From Pleomorphovibrio marinus (GTDB lineage: Bacteria; Bacteroidota; Bacteroidia; Cytophagales; Cyclobacteriaceae), in assembly GCF_003347495.1 (NCBI RefSeq), contig NZ_QCXY01000012.1:124001-188000 (forward strand): a stretch of DNA of 64,000 nucleotides, given 5' to 3'. The notes under the pieces are model-generated. The model saw only the letters and a program-made list of their open reading frames with translations, did not search any database and was not told where the DNA came from. Numbering within the stretch: position 1 is the stretch's first letter; each line of letters starts with the position of its first letter. Below are positions 9,081 to 17,652 of the stretch, one piece after another. The position numbers were made by a program, and so were the translations under genes.

Positions 9081-9776
9081 TCACATCATCATCATGCGGT
9101 ACTTCCACACTTCCCTTATATCCTCCACACACACCTCAAAAGGCCTGTAGGCGGGATTCGAGGAACAAAGCAACAACTTCCGCTGCTCGGCGATCAGGTT
9201 ATAGGCCAATTTAAACGTGACGCCATCCTGCCCGGTCACAATCACGTATTTTTCGCCATCCCTGATGGCCATCCAGTCTTCCAAATAGGAACAGACAATC
9301 CATGCCCCATCGGGAATGGGCTCCATACTATCCCCATCTACCTGAAACACACGGTGCTTCTTATCGGCAGGCAGAAAGGGCAGGGAAAAGCGGGGAAGGT
9401 CACCGATAAAATCCGGATCCGAAAAACCAGCCAAGTAGCTGGCCTTTGCCCGCTGGGAAACCACTTCTATAAACTCCTTCCCCTCCGCGTCCACCGTGGT
9501 GGCAAGCACCCTCAAATCCCTGCCCCTGAGAAAACGGTTGGTCTCCAGTACCTCCCCCAGCCTGTGGGGAGAATAGGCGGAAAGATTTTCCTTAAGCAAC
9601 AAGTCTACCGACACCTCCAAATACTCAGAAATGACAATCACCGTCTCTAAAGGAGGGTTTACGTTCAGCTCATACCCGGCCAGCTTAGACCTGCTGATAC
9701 CCACTGCCTCGGCCATCATGGCTTGGGTCACCCCCTTTCGTTTGCGGAGAAACTTGATGTTGGCGTGTACATGCAT
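9081..9776 (-). CDS. XRE-type repressor with S24 (LexA-like) peptidase domain
   Basis: A 231-residue repressor combining an N-terminal helix-turn-helix (residues about 5-57, with GVTQAMMAEAVGISRSKLAG) and a C-terminal S24 domain. The catalytic serine is Ser150 in DGDSMEP and the general-base lysine is probably Lys189 in VTFKLAY. An Ala-Gly pair (116-117, in SYLAGFSD) lies where LexA-type proteins self-cleave. It is transcribed away from the DNA polymerase IV gene, with palindromes between them. By analogy with LexA/UmuD-type partners, DNA damage would trigger cleavage and derepress polymerase IV and itself. That link is inference from layout. The frame reaches 9836, but ATG 9776 removes a hydrophobic, AT-rich leader that overlaps the operators. 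Confidence 0.88.
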   Translation of the reverse strand: MHVHANIKFLRKRKGVTQAMMAEAVGISRSKLAGYELNVNPPLETVIVISEYLEVSVDLLLKENLSAYSPHRLGEVLETNRFLRGRDLRVLATTVDAEGKEFIEVVSQRAKASYLAGFSDPDFIGDLPRFSLPFLPADKKHRVFQVDGDSMEPIPDGAWIVCSYLEDWMAIRDGEKYVIVTGQDGVTFKLAYNLIAEQRKLLLCSSNPAYRPFEVCVEDIREVWKYRMMMM

Positions 9777-9802
9777 ACTGTCTTTTTTGACGAACTTGTC
9801 GT

Positions 9803-9828
9803 AAATATAAAAAATAATGTTTATATTT
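9803..9828. promoter_or_regulatory. Inverted repeat, candidate operator 1
   Basis: Arms AAATATAAA (9803-9811) and TTTATATTT (9820-9828) are perfect inverted repeats. They lie just upstream of the S24-repressor gene start and next to a second palindrome. AATGTTTAT at 9816-9824 repeats the half-site of that palindrome. Confidence 0.45.
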
Positions 9829-9838
9829 TTAACCAAAA

Positions 9839-9859
9839 AATGTTTATTAAATAAACATT
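9839..9859. promoter_or_regulatory. Perfect palindrome, candidate operator of the S24 repressor
   Basis: Arms AATGTTTATT and AATAAACATT flank a single central A. The site sits between the divergent repressor and DNA polymerase IV genes, so one bound dimer could control both. The half-site AATGTTTAT recurs at 9816. Confidence 0.6.
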
Positions 9860-9917
9860 AAGGAAAAAACCAACATTATACCGGACACCAACACGGGGAG
9901 AGAAAGGATTGAGCAAG

Positions 9918-11108
9918 ATGGAAGCAGAACGAAACATCGTACACTTGGATTTGGATACGTTTTTTGTGTCGGTAGAGCGGCTGTATGACAAGCGGCTCAA
10001 CGACAAGCCCATACTGATAGGCGGGTCCAGCGACAGGGGCGTAGTGGCTTCCTGCAGCTACGAGGCCAGGCGGTTTGGCATACACTCGGCCATGCCCATG
10101 CGTACGGCAAGGCAGCTTTGCCCGGAGGCACTGCTCATCAGGGGGGACTTCGGGAAATACAGCCAGAAATCCCAAGAGGTGACGCAAATCATACAAGAAA
10201 GCGTGCCCCTCTTCGAAAAATCCTCCATAGACGAGTTTTATGTGGACTATACGGGCATGGATCGCTTCTTCGGCTGCTTCAAAATGGCCAAGGAGCTGCG
10301 CCAGCGGATAATGAATGAAAGCGGGCTGCCTATCTCACTGGGACTGTCGGCCAACAAGACCGTGTCTAAGATAGCCACCGGAGAGGCCAAGCCCAACAAC
10401 GAAAGGCAGGTGCCCCATGGGGAGGAGCGCCCCTTTCTGGCCCCCCTTTCGGTACGAAAGATCCCGATGATAGGGCCGAAAACCTCCCAGACCCTCCATA
10501 ATATGGGGGTAAAAAAAATCAAGACTCTCCAACACATGCCTGCGGACCTGCTGGAATCCGCCTTTGGCAAAAACGGACGGCTGATCTGGGAAAAAGCCAA
10601 CGGCATAGACCGCTCTCTGGTGACAGCCTACTCCGAAGCCAAGTCCATCTCCTCGGAAAACACCTTCGAGCAGGACACCATAGACACCCGTATGCTGGAA
10701 GCCACCTTGGTGGCGATGACCGAGCAGCTCTCTTCCAAGCTAAGGCAGCAACAACAGCTCACCTCCGTGGTGGGGGTAAAAATCCGGTATTCGGACTTTG
10801 ACACCCACACCGCCCAGCAAAGGGTGGCCTACACGTCTGCAGACCACAGCCTGCTCCCCGTGGTCAAGGAGCTCTTCAGGAAGCTTTACCAGCGCCGCCT
10901 GCTCATACGCCTCATTGGAGTACGCTTCGGCGGGCTGGTACACGGCAACTACCAGATCAACCTCTTTGAAGATACCGAAGAACGCATTTCCCTGTACCAG
11001 GCCCTGGACCACATCAACCACAAGTACGGGGACAAGACCGTGTGCAGGGCCGTGGGGATGCAGGTGGCCCGGCGCAGCTTCAACCCCTTCAACGGGAAGG
11101 AGCTTTGA
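9918..11108 (+). CDS. dinB: DNA polymerase IV (Y-family translesion polymerase)
   Basis: Error-prone Y-family polymerase that bypasses lesions. It has the palm motif HLDLDTFFVSVER (metal-binding Asp), the second acidic cluster SSIDEFYVDYTG, and a helix-hairpin-helix thumb region (VRKIPMIGPKTSQTLHNMGV). The little-finger domain follows, and the total of about 397 residues is normal. The frame can start at a TTG at 9909, but ATG 9918 sits at a proper distance from the purine-rich GAGAAAGGA and is preferred. The gene is divergent from the S24 repressor, with palindromes in between, so damage-induced control is likely. No clear terminator was found after the stop. A 198-base gap separates it from typA. 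Confidence 0.95.
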   Translation: MEAERNIVHLDLDTFFVSVERLYDKRLNDKPILIGGSSDRGVVASCSYEARRFGIHSAMPMRTARQLCPEALLIRGDFGKYSQKSQEVTQIIQESVPLFEKSSIDEFYVDYTGMDRFFGCFKMAKELRQRIMNESGLPISLGLSANKTVSKIATGEAKPNNERQVPHGEERPFLAPLSVRKIPMIGPKTSQTLHNMGVKKIKTLQHMPADLLESAFGKNGRLIWEKANGIDRSLVTAYSEAKSISSENTFEQDTIDTRMLEATLVAMTEQLSSKLRQQQQLTSVVGVKIRYSDFDTHTAQQRVAYTSADHSLLPVVKELFRKLYQRRLLIRLIGVRFGGLVHGNYQINLFEDTEERISLYQALDHINHKYGDKTVCRAVGMQVARRSFNPFNGKEL

Positions 11109-11278
11109 TAGGCAGGGTGCCATACGAAAAACTTTTGACCTTTGAAACTGATTTTACACGCCTTGATGGGGAAAGGCCTCTATAAGTTGGACCCTATGTA
11201 GGCTGAGTAGGTGATCCCTACTTCATCAACAAAATGTTAAAGATGCTAAGGACGCTGCTTAGTTCGAGATTTTATGCT

Positions 11279-11286
11279 TACTTTTG
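11279..11286 (+). promoter_or_regulatory. -7 promoter element for typA
   Basis: TACTTTTG matches TAnnTTTG exactly and lies 20 bases before the typA ATG. No good TTG is seen at -33, so only the -7 element is called. Confidence 0.4.
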
Positions 11287-11306
11287 CACCTTAATTTAAA
11301 TTCATC

Positions 11307-13118
11307 ATGCAGAGTATCCGTAACATTGCGATCATCGCACACGTAGATCACGGGAAAACCACCCTGGTGGACAAGATCATACACGTCTCTAAGATCTTTC
11401 GTGAAAACCAGCAATTTGACGACCTTATCCTGGACAACAACGACTTGGAAAGGGAAAGAGGGATCACTATCCTTTCCAAAAATGTGTCCGTAAGATACAA
11501 AGACACTAAGATAAATATCATAGACACCCCCGGTCACGCCGATTTCGGCGGGGAAGTTGAGCGGGTGCTTAAAATGGCCGATGGAGTCATACTCCTAGTG
11601 GACGCCTTTGAAGGCCCTATGCCCCAAACACGCTTTGTGTTGGGCAAGGCTCTTTCCCTGGGTTTGACCCCCATCGTGGTGGTAAACAAGGTGGACAAGG
11701 AAAACTGTCGCCCAGACGAGGTACATGAGGCAGTGTTTGACCTTATGTTTAACCTAGATGCCACCGAGGAACAACTAGGATTCCAAACCCTCTATGGTTC
11801 TGCCAAACAAAACTGGATGGGACCGGACTGGAAAAACCCCACAGATTCCATACTTCCCTTGCTGGATGCCATTCTAGAACACATCCCTGCCCCTAAAATA
11901 GAGGAGGGCAGCCTTCAGCTTCAGATCACTTCCCTGGACTATTCCAGCTTCGTTGGGCGTATTGCCATAGGAAGGGTGAAACGGGGTAGTATCAGGGAAA
12001 ATGCCCAGCTTTCGCTCTGCAAGGCTGAAGGACTGATAAAAAAAGTGAAAGTAAAAGAATTGCACGTCTTTGAGGGGCTTGGGAAAATCAAAGCCGAAGA
12101 GGTGACTGCCGGCGACATCTGTGCTGTAACCGGTATAGAGGACTTCGAAATCGGCGATACCCTGGCGGATCTGGAAAAGCCTGAGGCCCTACCCAGGATA
12201 TCCATTGACGAGCCCACCATGAACATGCTTTTCACCATCAATAACTCTCCCTTTTTCGGCAAGGAGGGCAAGTTTGTCACCTCCAGGCATTTGAGGGATC
12301 GGTTGATGAAGGAGACAGAGAAAAACCTGGCCTTAAGAGTGGAGCCTACAGACAATGAGGACAAGTTTCTGGTATATGGCCGGGGCATTCTTCACTTGTC
12401 CGTACTGATTGAGACCATGAGACGGGAAGGGTACGAACTGCAAGTGGGTCAGCCTCAGGTAATTTACAAGACCATAGATGGGGTAAGGCATGAACCTATC
12501 GAAACATTGGTGGTGGATGTGCCGGAAACCACCTCGGGTAAAGTGATTGAATTGGCTACCCAACGTAAGGGCGAACTTCTGGTCATGGAGCCCAAGGGTG
12601 ATCTGCAGCACTTGGAATTTAAGATACCCTCTAGGGGGTTGATTGGACTGAGAAACAATGTGCTCACTGCAACCCAGGGAGAAGCCATCATGAACCATAG
12701 GTTCTCTGCCTACGAACCTTTCAAAGGTGCCATTCCCGGTAGGATCAACGGCTCTCTGATCTCTATGGAGGGCGGACCCTGTACCGCCTATGCCATCGAC
12801 AAATTGCAGGACAGGGGCAACTTCTTTGTGGATCCAGGAGAAGAACTCTACGGGGGACAGGTGATCGGCGAGCATAACCGTGACAACGATATCGTGATCA
12901 ACGTGCAGAAAGGCAAAAAACTCACTAACATGAGGGCTTCTGGGTCTGATGACAACACCAGGATTGCACCTGCCAAAAAATTCTCCCTGGAAGAGGCCAT
13001 GGAATACATTCAGAAGGATGAGTACTTGGAGATCACTCCCAAAAACATCCGGATGAGGAAAATCTATCTGGACGAAAATGAGAGAAACAGAAAAGCCAAG
13101 GAACATCAGGCCGTTTAG
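11307..13118 (+). CDS. typA: Translational GTPase TypA/BipA
   Basis: Ribosome-binding GTPase of the EF-G family, needed for 50S assembly and growth under cold or stress. The G1 loop is AHVDHGKTT (residues 11-19), G2 lies in RERGITI, G3 is DTPGHADF, and G4 is NKVDKE. The EF-G-like domains follow, and the BipA-specific C-terminal domain ends with a basic tail. At 603 residues the length is typical. It stands alone between dinB and pfkA, with its own promoter-like element upstream and a hairpin over its stop codon. Nothing in the sequence suggests loss of GTPase activity. Confidence 0.97.
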   Translation: MQSIRNIAIIAHVDHGKTTLVDKIIHVSKIFRENQQFDDLILDNNDLERERGITILSKNVSVRYKDTKINIIDTPGHADFGGEVERVLKMADGVILLVDAFEGPMPQTRFVLGKALSLGLTPIVVVNKVDKENCRPDEVHEAVFDLMFNLDATEEQLGFQTLYGSAKQNWMGPDWKNPTDSILPLLDAILEHIPAPKIEEGSLQLQITSLDYSSFVGRIAIGRVKRGSIRENAQLSLCKAEGLIKKVKVKELHVFEGLGKIKAEEVTAGDICAVTGIEDFEIGDTLADLEKPEALPRISIDEPTMNMLFTINNSPFFGKEGKFVTSRHLRDRLMKETEKNLALRVEPTDNEDKFLVYGRGILHLSVLIETMRREGYELQVGQPQVIYKTIDGVRHEPIETLVVDVPETTSGKVIELATQRKGELLVMEPKGDLQHLEFKIPSRGLIGLRNNVLTATQGEAIMNHRFSAYEPFKGAIPGRINGSLISMEGGPCTAYAIDKLQDRGNFFVDPGEELYGGQVIGEHNRDNDIVINVQKGKKLTNMRASGSDDNTRIAPAKKFSLEEAMEYIQKDEYLEITPKNIRMRKIYLDENERNRKAKEHQAV

Positions 13119-13138
13119 TGCCTGTTCCTTTTGTTTTT
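13100..13138 (+). terminator. Probable intrinsic terminator after typA
   Basis: GGAAC..AGGC pairs with GCCTGTTCC across the stop codon region (three-base bulge), followed by a T-rich run. It would separate typA from pfkA, which starts 64 bases after the typA stop. Confidence 0.5.
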
Positions 13139-13181
13139 ATTCTATTTAGTATAAACCTTGGACGTGTAAATTCAGTTTCTA

Positions 13182-14156
13182 ATGAAGAAAATAGCAGTTT
13201 TCACTTCAGGTGGTGATTCTCCCGGCATGAATGCCTGCATCAGGTCCGTAGTACGCACCGGCATCTATCACGGGTTGGACGTGTATAGTATCATGTATGG
13301 GTATGACGGAATGATCAATGGGGATATAAAAAAGATGCAGTCTCACTCGGTGAGTAATATTGTACAGCGTGGAGGCACCATTCTCAAATCTGCCCGTAGC
13401 GAGGAATTCCTCACCAAAGAAGGCCGGAAAAAAGCCTATGACCAGTTGCAAAAATTCGGGATCGAAGGCTTGGTGGCCATAGGGGGAGACGGAACCTTTA
13501 CCGGTGCCAAGGTATTCTTTGAAGAATTCGGTGTCCCCATTTTGGGTTGTCCAGGCACCATAGACAACGATATATATGGTACTGACTACACCATAGGTTT
13601 CGATACGGCAGTAAACACCGCATTGGAAGCCATTGACAAGATCAGGGACACTGCTGCTGCGCATGACAGGATCTTTTTCATTGAAGTCATGGGCAGGGAC
13701 AGCGGATATATAGGTATTGAATGCGGTATAGGTGGCGGTGCCGAGATGGTATTGGTACCCGAGACGAAAACCACCATAGATGATGTGGTTCGCTCATTCA
13801 AGAGTCTCCGCAAAAGCAAAACCTCCAGTATTGTGATTGTAGCTGAAGGTGAGGAGGAGGGGGATGCCTCTCAAATCATGAATAAGGTGAAGCAACACTT
13901 CAAGGAGGATGAAAAGGAATTCAAGGTCACCACACTTGGCCATATACAACGGGGAGGCAACCCCACTGCCATGGACAGGCTGCTGGGAAGCCGCTGCGGG
14001 ATGGCGGCTGTGGAAGGGCTTATAAAGGGGGAATCCAACTGCATGGCCGGTGTGATCAACGATACTGTCGTTTATACCCCCTTTGCAGATTGCATTACGA
14101 AGGACAAACCGCTCAAATCCGATTACCTGAGACTTCAGGAAATGTTGAGTATATAA
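13182..14156 (+). CDS. pfkA: ATP-dependent 6-phosphofructokinase
   Basis: Phosphorylates fructose 6-phosphate to fructose 1,6-bisphosphate, the committed step of glycolysis. The N-terminal ATP loop TSGGDSPGMNA carries Gly10-Gly11-Asp12, where glycine at position 11 is the usual mark of ATP rather than pyrophosphate as donor. PGTIDNDI holds the catalytic Asp128, and MGRDSGYI and the late GHIQRGGNP contribute to the substrate site. At 324 residues it is the standard bacterial length. A small membrane-anchored protein gene follows after 18 bases and may be co-transcribed. Cytosolic, presumably tetrameric and allosteric as in the family. Confidence 0.96.
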   Translation: MKKIAVFTSGGDSPGMNACIRSVVRTGIYHGLDVYSIMYGYDGMINGDIKKMQSHSVSNIVQRGGTILKSARSEEFLTKEGRKKAYDQLQKFGIEGLVAIGGDGTFTGAKVFFEEFGVPILGCPGTIDNDIYGTDYTIGFDTAVNTALEAIDKIRDTAAAHDRIFFIEVMGRDSGYIGIECGIGGGAEMVLVPETKTTIDDVVRSFKSLRKSKTSSIVIVAEGEEEGDASQIMNKVKQHFKEDEKEFKVTTLGHIQRGGNPTAMDRLLGSRCGMAAVEGLIKGESNCMAGVINDTVVYTPFADCITKDKPLKSDYLRLQEMLSI

Positions 14157-14174
14157 TCTGTATAATACTGAGAT

Positions 14175-14525
14175 ATGGGCTTCATTCCGATTTTCATCAC
14201 CCTGGGAGGGTTTGTTTTTCTTTTCATGATGGTGGTTCATCAACATTTTAAGGGTAAAAAGCGACTTTATTTCAGGATATTGGGGGAAATAGAGGCATTG
14301 CTTTTCCCGGGTAAAAATGTGGATGCGGCTCACCCCAACTTAAAAGGGCTGGAGCAACATCTACTAGCACTTAGGGAAACCGGGCAATCTACCCCACCCG
14401 AGGACCTACAACGCGCCGGCATGTTGATCAAGGAAGCCAAGTTGCTCCGTCACCAATACCAGGAACTCAGGAACACCAAACCCTATTCCTTTGTCGCTCA
14501 GCTTTTGGGTCATTCGGCCATTTGA
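14175..14525 (+). CDS. Small membrane-anchored protein of unknown function
   Basis: A 116-residue protein that I do not recognise. The first 20 residues form a single membrane helix (FIPIFITLGGFVFLFMMVV). The rest is hydrophilic, charged and mostly helical by composition, with LLRHQYQELRN near the end suggesting a short coiled coil or a heptad-like helix facing the cytoplasm or periplasm. It is read in the same direction as pfkA with an 18-base gap. Its last 16 bases overlap the end of miaA on the other strand, so its extent is tightly constrained. The translation is uninterrupted and codon use matches its neighbours, which supports a real gene. No enzymatic motif is visible. Confidence 0.65.
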   Translation: MGFIPIFITLGGFVFLFMMVVHQHFKGKKRLYFRILGEIEALLFPGKNVDAAHPNLKGLEQHLLALRETGQSTPPEDLQRAGMLIKEAKLLRHQYQELRNTKPYSFVAQLLGHSAI

Positions 14526-15424
14526 TCTACTATAAAGCTGGTGATTATGTCCTCCTCGTCTGGACGAAACCAAGTATACTCACCGTCTCGCCTTAGCCAG
14601 GTTAGTTGTCTCTTGGCATATCTCCTTGAATTTCTTTTCAATAGGCGTATGGCTTCCTCTTTATCGTACTTTCCTGCCATGTAGTCGAAGATTTCCTTGT
14701 AGCCCACTGTCTGTAAGGCATTCAGATGGCGAAGGTGAAAAAGGCTGGCTGCCTCTTCAAACAGCCCCATCTCAATCATGGCGTCCATCCTTTCGTTGAC
14801 GCGTTGGTACAGTTCTTCCCTGTCCCTCTCTAACCCTATTTTTATCACGCTGAAGGGCCTGCTGGCTCGTTTTTCCAACCTGTAGCTACTGTAGGGCTTT
14901 CCCGTCCCTATGGTCACCTCTAGGGCTCTTATCAATCGCTGGGGGTTTTGGAGGTCCACTTTTTCGTAATACTCGGGATCCAACGCACTCAGCTTTTGTT
15001 GCAATACCCCTATCCCCTCTTGCCTGTACAAGACGTTGAGTTCCTCCCGTACCACCTCCTCCACTGCTGGGATTTCATCCAATCCCTTCGTTACGGCATC
15101 AATATAAAGGCCCGACCCACCTGTCATGATCACCATTCGGCGCATTTTGAAGAGCCAGTTTAGCATATTGATCACATCTGTTTCGAATTTGCGCACATCA
15201 TACCCCTCAAATATCGAAAGGCTATTGATGAAAAAGTGGGGCACTTTAGCCAATTCTTCCTCGGAGGGTTTTGAAGTACCTATATTCATTTCCTTAAAAA
15301 ATTGTCTGCTATCTGAGGATATGATAGAAGTATTAAATTTTTTGGCTAATTTTATGCATAAATCTGACTTTCCAACTGCTGTTGGACCTGATATGACTAG
15401 AAGTATGTTTTTGTGATTAACCAA
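14510..15424 (-). CDS. miaA: tRNA dimethylallyltransferase
   Basis: Adds a dimethylallyl group to A37 of tRNAs that read UNN codons. The P-loop GPTAVGKSDL (residues 13-22) is followed by the DSRQFF strand and the PHFFINSLSIFEGYDV segment typical of MiaA. AVTKGLDEIP and the later LQTVGYKEIFDYMAGKYD are further family blocks, and the RRYAKRQLTWLRRD motif near the C-terminus binds tRNA. The 304-residue length is normal. It converges on the small membrane-protein gene with a 16-base tail-to-tail overlap and diverges from the response-regulator gene 53 bases away. One of the tRNAs in this window, Leu-CAA, has A37 and would be a substrate. Confidence 0.95.
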   Translation of the reverse strand: MVNHKNILLVISGPTAVGKSDLCIKLAKKFNTSIISSDSRQFFKEMNIGTSKPSEEELAKVPHFFINSLSIFEGYDVRKFETDVINMLNWLFKMRRMVIMTGGSGLYIDAVTKGLDEIPAVEEVVREELNVLYRQEGIGVLQQKLSALDPEYYEKVDLQNPQRLIRALEVTIGTGKPYSSYRLEKRASRPFSVIKIGLERDREELYQRVNERMDAMIEMGLFEEAASLFHLRHLNALQTVGYKEIFDYMAGKYDKEEAIRLLKRNSRRYAKRQLTWLRRDGEYTWFRPDEEDIITSFIVDQMAE

Positions 15425-15477
15425 ATTTTAAGTGGTTTCTGTTTAGGAGATGAAATCGAAATTAATGAATTTTAGGC

Positions 15478-16236
15478 ATGAAAAACAAAAAAGTCCTTAT
15501 AGTAGATGATAATGCGCTGAATCGGAAGGTTTTTGAGAATATTATAGGGCATAGTTTCCAACATGACATTGCCAGGGATGGTCTTGAGGCAATTGACAAA
15601 ATCAAGCAAGGGGGTATTGACATCGTTTTGATGGACATTCAGATGCCTAAATTGGACGGGATATCCGCTTTAAAGATCATCAAAGAGGATAACCTAACCG
15701 ATATTCCCATCATTGCCATTTCCGCTTACAGTAACCAAACCGACCGGGAATATTTTTTGTCTACCGGGTTTGATGACTTTATCGCTAAACCCGTAAAGCC
15801 CAAAGACCTATTGGAAACCCTTCAGCACCATCTTGACCACAAGGTGGAGACTACCGACATCTCGGAGCCATTGGCAGGCCAGGATGACTTTATCGACCAT
15901 TTGGTGATCAGCCAGCTTCTGAAGTACCACTCCCTGGAAAACATCAAGGAGGTATACAATGATTTCCTGGAGGAAACCGAAAACTTGGTGAACGAAATAA
16001 AAAATTTAGTAATTTTAAAGAAATATTCAGAAATTGGGGAGAAACTTCATATAATTAAAGGGAATTCCGGTACCTTAGGGATCAAAATGCTTTTTAATGT
16101 ATCCTCAAAATACGAATCGGATGTTAAAAATTCAAATTTTGAGCTTATGGATGAAAATTACACCAAGCTCGAAAATTCGTTGAGTGAATTTAAGGAAAGG
16201 GTAAGCAATAAGAACCTATTTAAAAGATATGAGTGA
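15478..16236 (+). CDS. Response regulator with C-terminal Hpt-like domain
   Basis: A 252-residue two-domain signalling protein. Residues 1-120 form a CheY-like receiver with acidic pocket LIVDDN, phosphoacceptor Asp53 in VLMDIQMP, and the switch threonine/serine and lysine (IAISAYS, IAKPVKP). Residues about 150-245 form a four-helix region with KLHIIKGNSGTLG, whose His191 is placed like the phosphohistidine of an Hpt module. The protein could therefore pass phosphate between its own domains or onto the single-domain receiver encoded immediately downstream, whose start overlaps its end by 8 bases. No sensor kinase is in the window, so this is an orphan relay. It diverges from miaA. Confidence 0.85.
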   Translation: MKNKKVLIVDDNALNRKVFENIIGHSFQHDIARDGLEAIDKIKQGGIDIVLMDIQMPKLDGISALKIIKEDNLTDIPIIAISAYSNQTDREYFLSTGFDDFIAKPVKPKDLLETLQHHLDHKVETTDISEPLAGQDDFIDHLVISQLLKYHSLENIKEVYNDFLEETENLVNEIKNLVILKKYSEIGEKLHIIKGNSGTLGIKMLFNVSSKYESDVKNSNFELMDENYTKLENSLSEFKERVSNKNLFKRYE

Positions 16237-16609
16237 GACCAAGAAAGTGTTGGTGGCAGAAGATAGCTCGGTGATCATTAACTTGACCAAAAACGTGCTG
16301 TTGTTTGACAATTTTCAGATCACCCCTGTGAAAAATGGCAAACAGGTACTAGAAAAACTTCAAAAGGAAGATTTTGACGTGATACTGATGGACATTAATA
16401 TGCCCGTGATGGATGGGATTGCCTGCACGCAGGCCATAAGGGCATTAACCGATAAGAAAAAAGCAAACATCCCCATCATTGCCATCACGGGTAATTATAA
16501 AAACTTCACTTTGGACGATTTCATCCAAGTGGGTATGGATGATTATGTTCAGAAGCCACTGGATTATGACCTTTTACTTTCCACCGTAAAAAAACATGCC
16601 TTCAAGTAG
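16229..16609 (+). CDS. Single-domain response regulator (CheY-like)
   Basis: A 126-residue stand-alone receiver. The acidic pair lies in VLVAEDSSV, the phosphoacceptor is Asp55 in VILMDINMPVMDG, and IIAITG and VQKPLDYD give the conserved Thr/Lys positions. It has no output domain, so it would act by protein binding or as a phosphate sink. The start overlaps the end of the receiver-Hpt gene by 8 bases, so the two are almost certainly co-translated and likely partners. The hypothetical protein gene that follows three bases after the stop appears to belong to the same transcript. The input kinase is not identifiable here. Confidence 0.9.
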   Translation: MSETKKVLVAEDSSVIINLTKNVLLFDNFQITPVKNGKQVLEKLQKEDFDVILMDINMPVMDGIACTQAIRALTDKKKANIPIIAITGNYKNFTLDDFIQVGMDDYVQKPLDYDLLLSTVKKHAFK

Positions 16610-16612
16610 CCA

Positions 16613-16891
16613 ATGGCCATTAAGTACACCAAAAGCTTCCTGGATAAAATAGAGAATCTCTTTGCCGAATCGGACTATCACCTGAGGTATGAAAAAGGCA
16701 GTTTTAAGTCCGGCTACTGTATTCTGAAAAGCACCAAAATTGTAATTGTCAACAAGTATTTTACCCAAGAGGGAAAAATCAATGCGCTTTTGGATATCAT
16801 TAAGGAATTGCAGTTTAATCCCAAATCCTTTTCAAACAAAAAGTCCCAGGATTTCCTTATTGAATTACAACAAACCGAACTTAAGCTTTGA
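16613..16891 (+). CDS. Conserved-looking small protein of unknown function
   Basis: A 92-residue soluble protein without recognisable domain, signal peptide or membrane helix. The N-terminal half is rich in charged and aromatic residues (FAESDYHLRYEKGSFKSG), and a beta-like stretch STKIVIVNKYF is followed by two predicted helices. It sits three bases after the single-domain response regulator and overlaps the TTG start of the metallo-beta-lactamase gene by 4 bases, so it is part of a tightly packed operon. The packing supports it being a real, expressed gene. I cannot assign a function. A link to the two-component genes is possible but is based only on position. Confidence 0.7.
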   Translation: MAIKYTKSFLDKIENLFAESDYHLRYEKGSFKSGYCILKSTKIVIVNKYFTQEGKINALLDIIKELQFNPKSFSNKKSQDFLIELQQTELKL

Positions 16892-17649
16892 AAATTACTT
16901 TTCTTGGCACTGGTACTTCTCAAGGTGTGCCCGTTATCGGCTGCTCCTGTGAGGTATGCAGTTCATTAGACTTCAGGGACAAGCGCCTCCGGTCCTCCAT
17001 TCATTTGGAGGTAAACGGCCACAGCTTCGTGGTTGACACAGGACCGGATTTCAGGCAGCAAATGCTCCGCGAAAACATTGAACACCTGGATGCCATTATC
17101 TATACCCACGAACACAAAGACCACACAGCGGGCATGGATGACATACGCCCCTACAATTTCCGCCAAAAAAAAGACATCCCAATTTATGGGACTTCCCCGG
17201 TGCTAAGCCAACTGGAAAGGGAGTTTTCCTATGTTTTTGCAGCCCACAAATATCCAGGTGCCCCTGGTGTGGATATCCATGAAATTGACAACGAGCCTTT
17301 TTCTGTCAACGGCATACTTTTCCGCCCCATACAGGTTTTTCACCACAAACTGCCTGTTTTCGGATACAGGGTGGAGGACTTTACCTACATCACAGATGCC
17401 AACAGCATCTCCGAAAAAGAATTGGAAAAGGTCAAGGGAAGCCGTATCTTAGTACTCAACGCCTTGCAAATCAAGCCCCACATTTCCCACTTCACCTTGG
17501 AAGAGGCCTTGGATGTCGTAAACAAAATCCAACCTGAGAGGGCTTATTTCACACATATCAGCCACCGATTGGGGACTCATAACGAAATTGAGCCCAAGCT
17601 ACCTGAGAATGTCTTTCTGGCCTATGACGGATTGCAAGTAGTGCTTTGA
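16888..17649 (+). CDS. MBL-fold metal-dependent hydrolase (PhnP-like group)
   Basis: A 253-residue metallo-beta-lactamase-fold hydrolase. The signature YTHEHKDHTAGMDDIRPYN contains the HxHxDH metal site, and SHFTLEEA and TYFTHISHR-type segments near the end (YFTHISHRLG) complete the dinuclear metal centre. The N-terminal GTGTSQGVPVIGCSCEVC resembles the phosphoribosyl cyclic phosphodiesterase (PhnP) group, which has a cysteine-bearing zinc loop there. It is likely a phosphodiesterase on a small nucleotide or phosphoribosyl substrate, but the substrate is not established. The start is a TTG overlapping the preceding stop by four bases, and the first residues MKITFLGTGTS fit the family exactly. 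Cytosolic. Confidence 0.85.
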   Translation: MKITFLGTGTSQGVPVIGCSCEVCSSLDFRDKRLRSSIHLEVNGHSFVVDTGPDFRQQMLRENIEHLDAIIYTHEHKDHTAGMDDIRPYNFRQKKDIPIYGTSPVLSQLEREFSYVFAAHKYPGAPGVDIHEIDNEPFSVNGILFRPIQVFHHKLPVFGYRVEDFTYITDANSISEKELEKVKGSRILVLNALQIKPHISHFTLEEALDVVNKIQPERAYFTHISHRLGTHNEIEPKLPENVFLAYDGLQVVL

Positions 17650-17652
17650 GCC

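Noticed and set aside
9777-9836. N-terminal extension of the S24 repressor
   Set aside because: It would put coding sequence over the inverted-repeat operators, and its residues are unlike the family.
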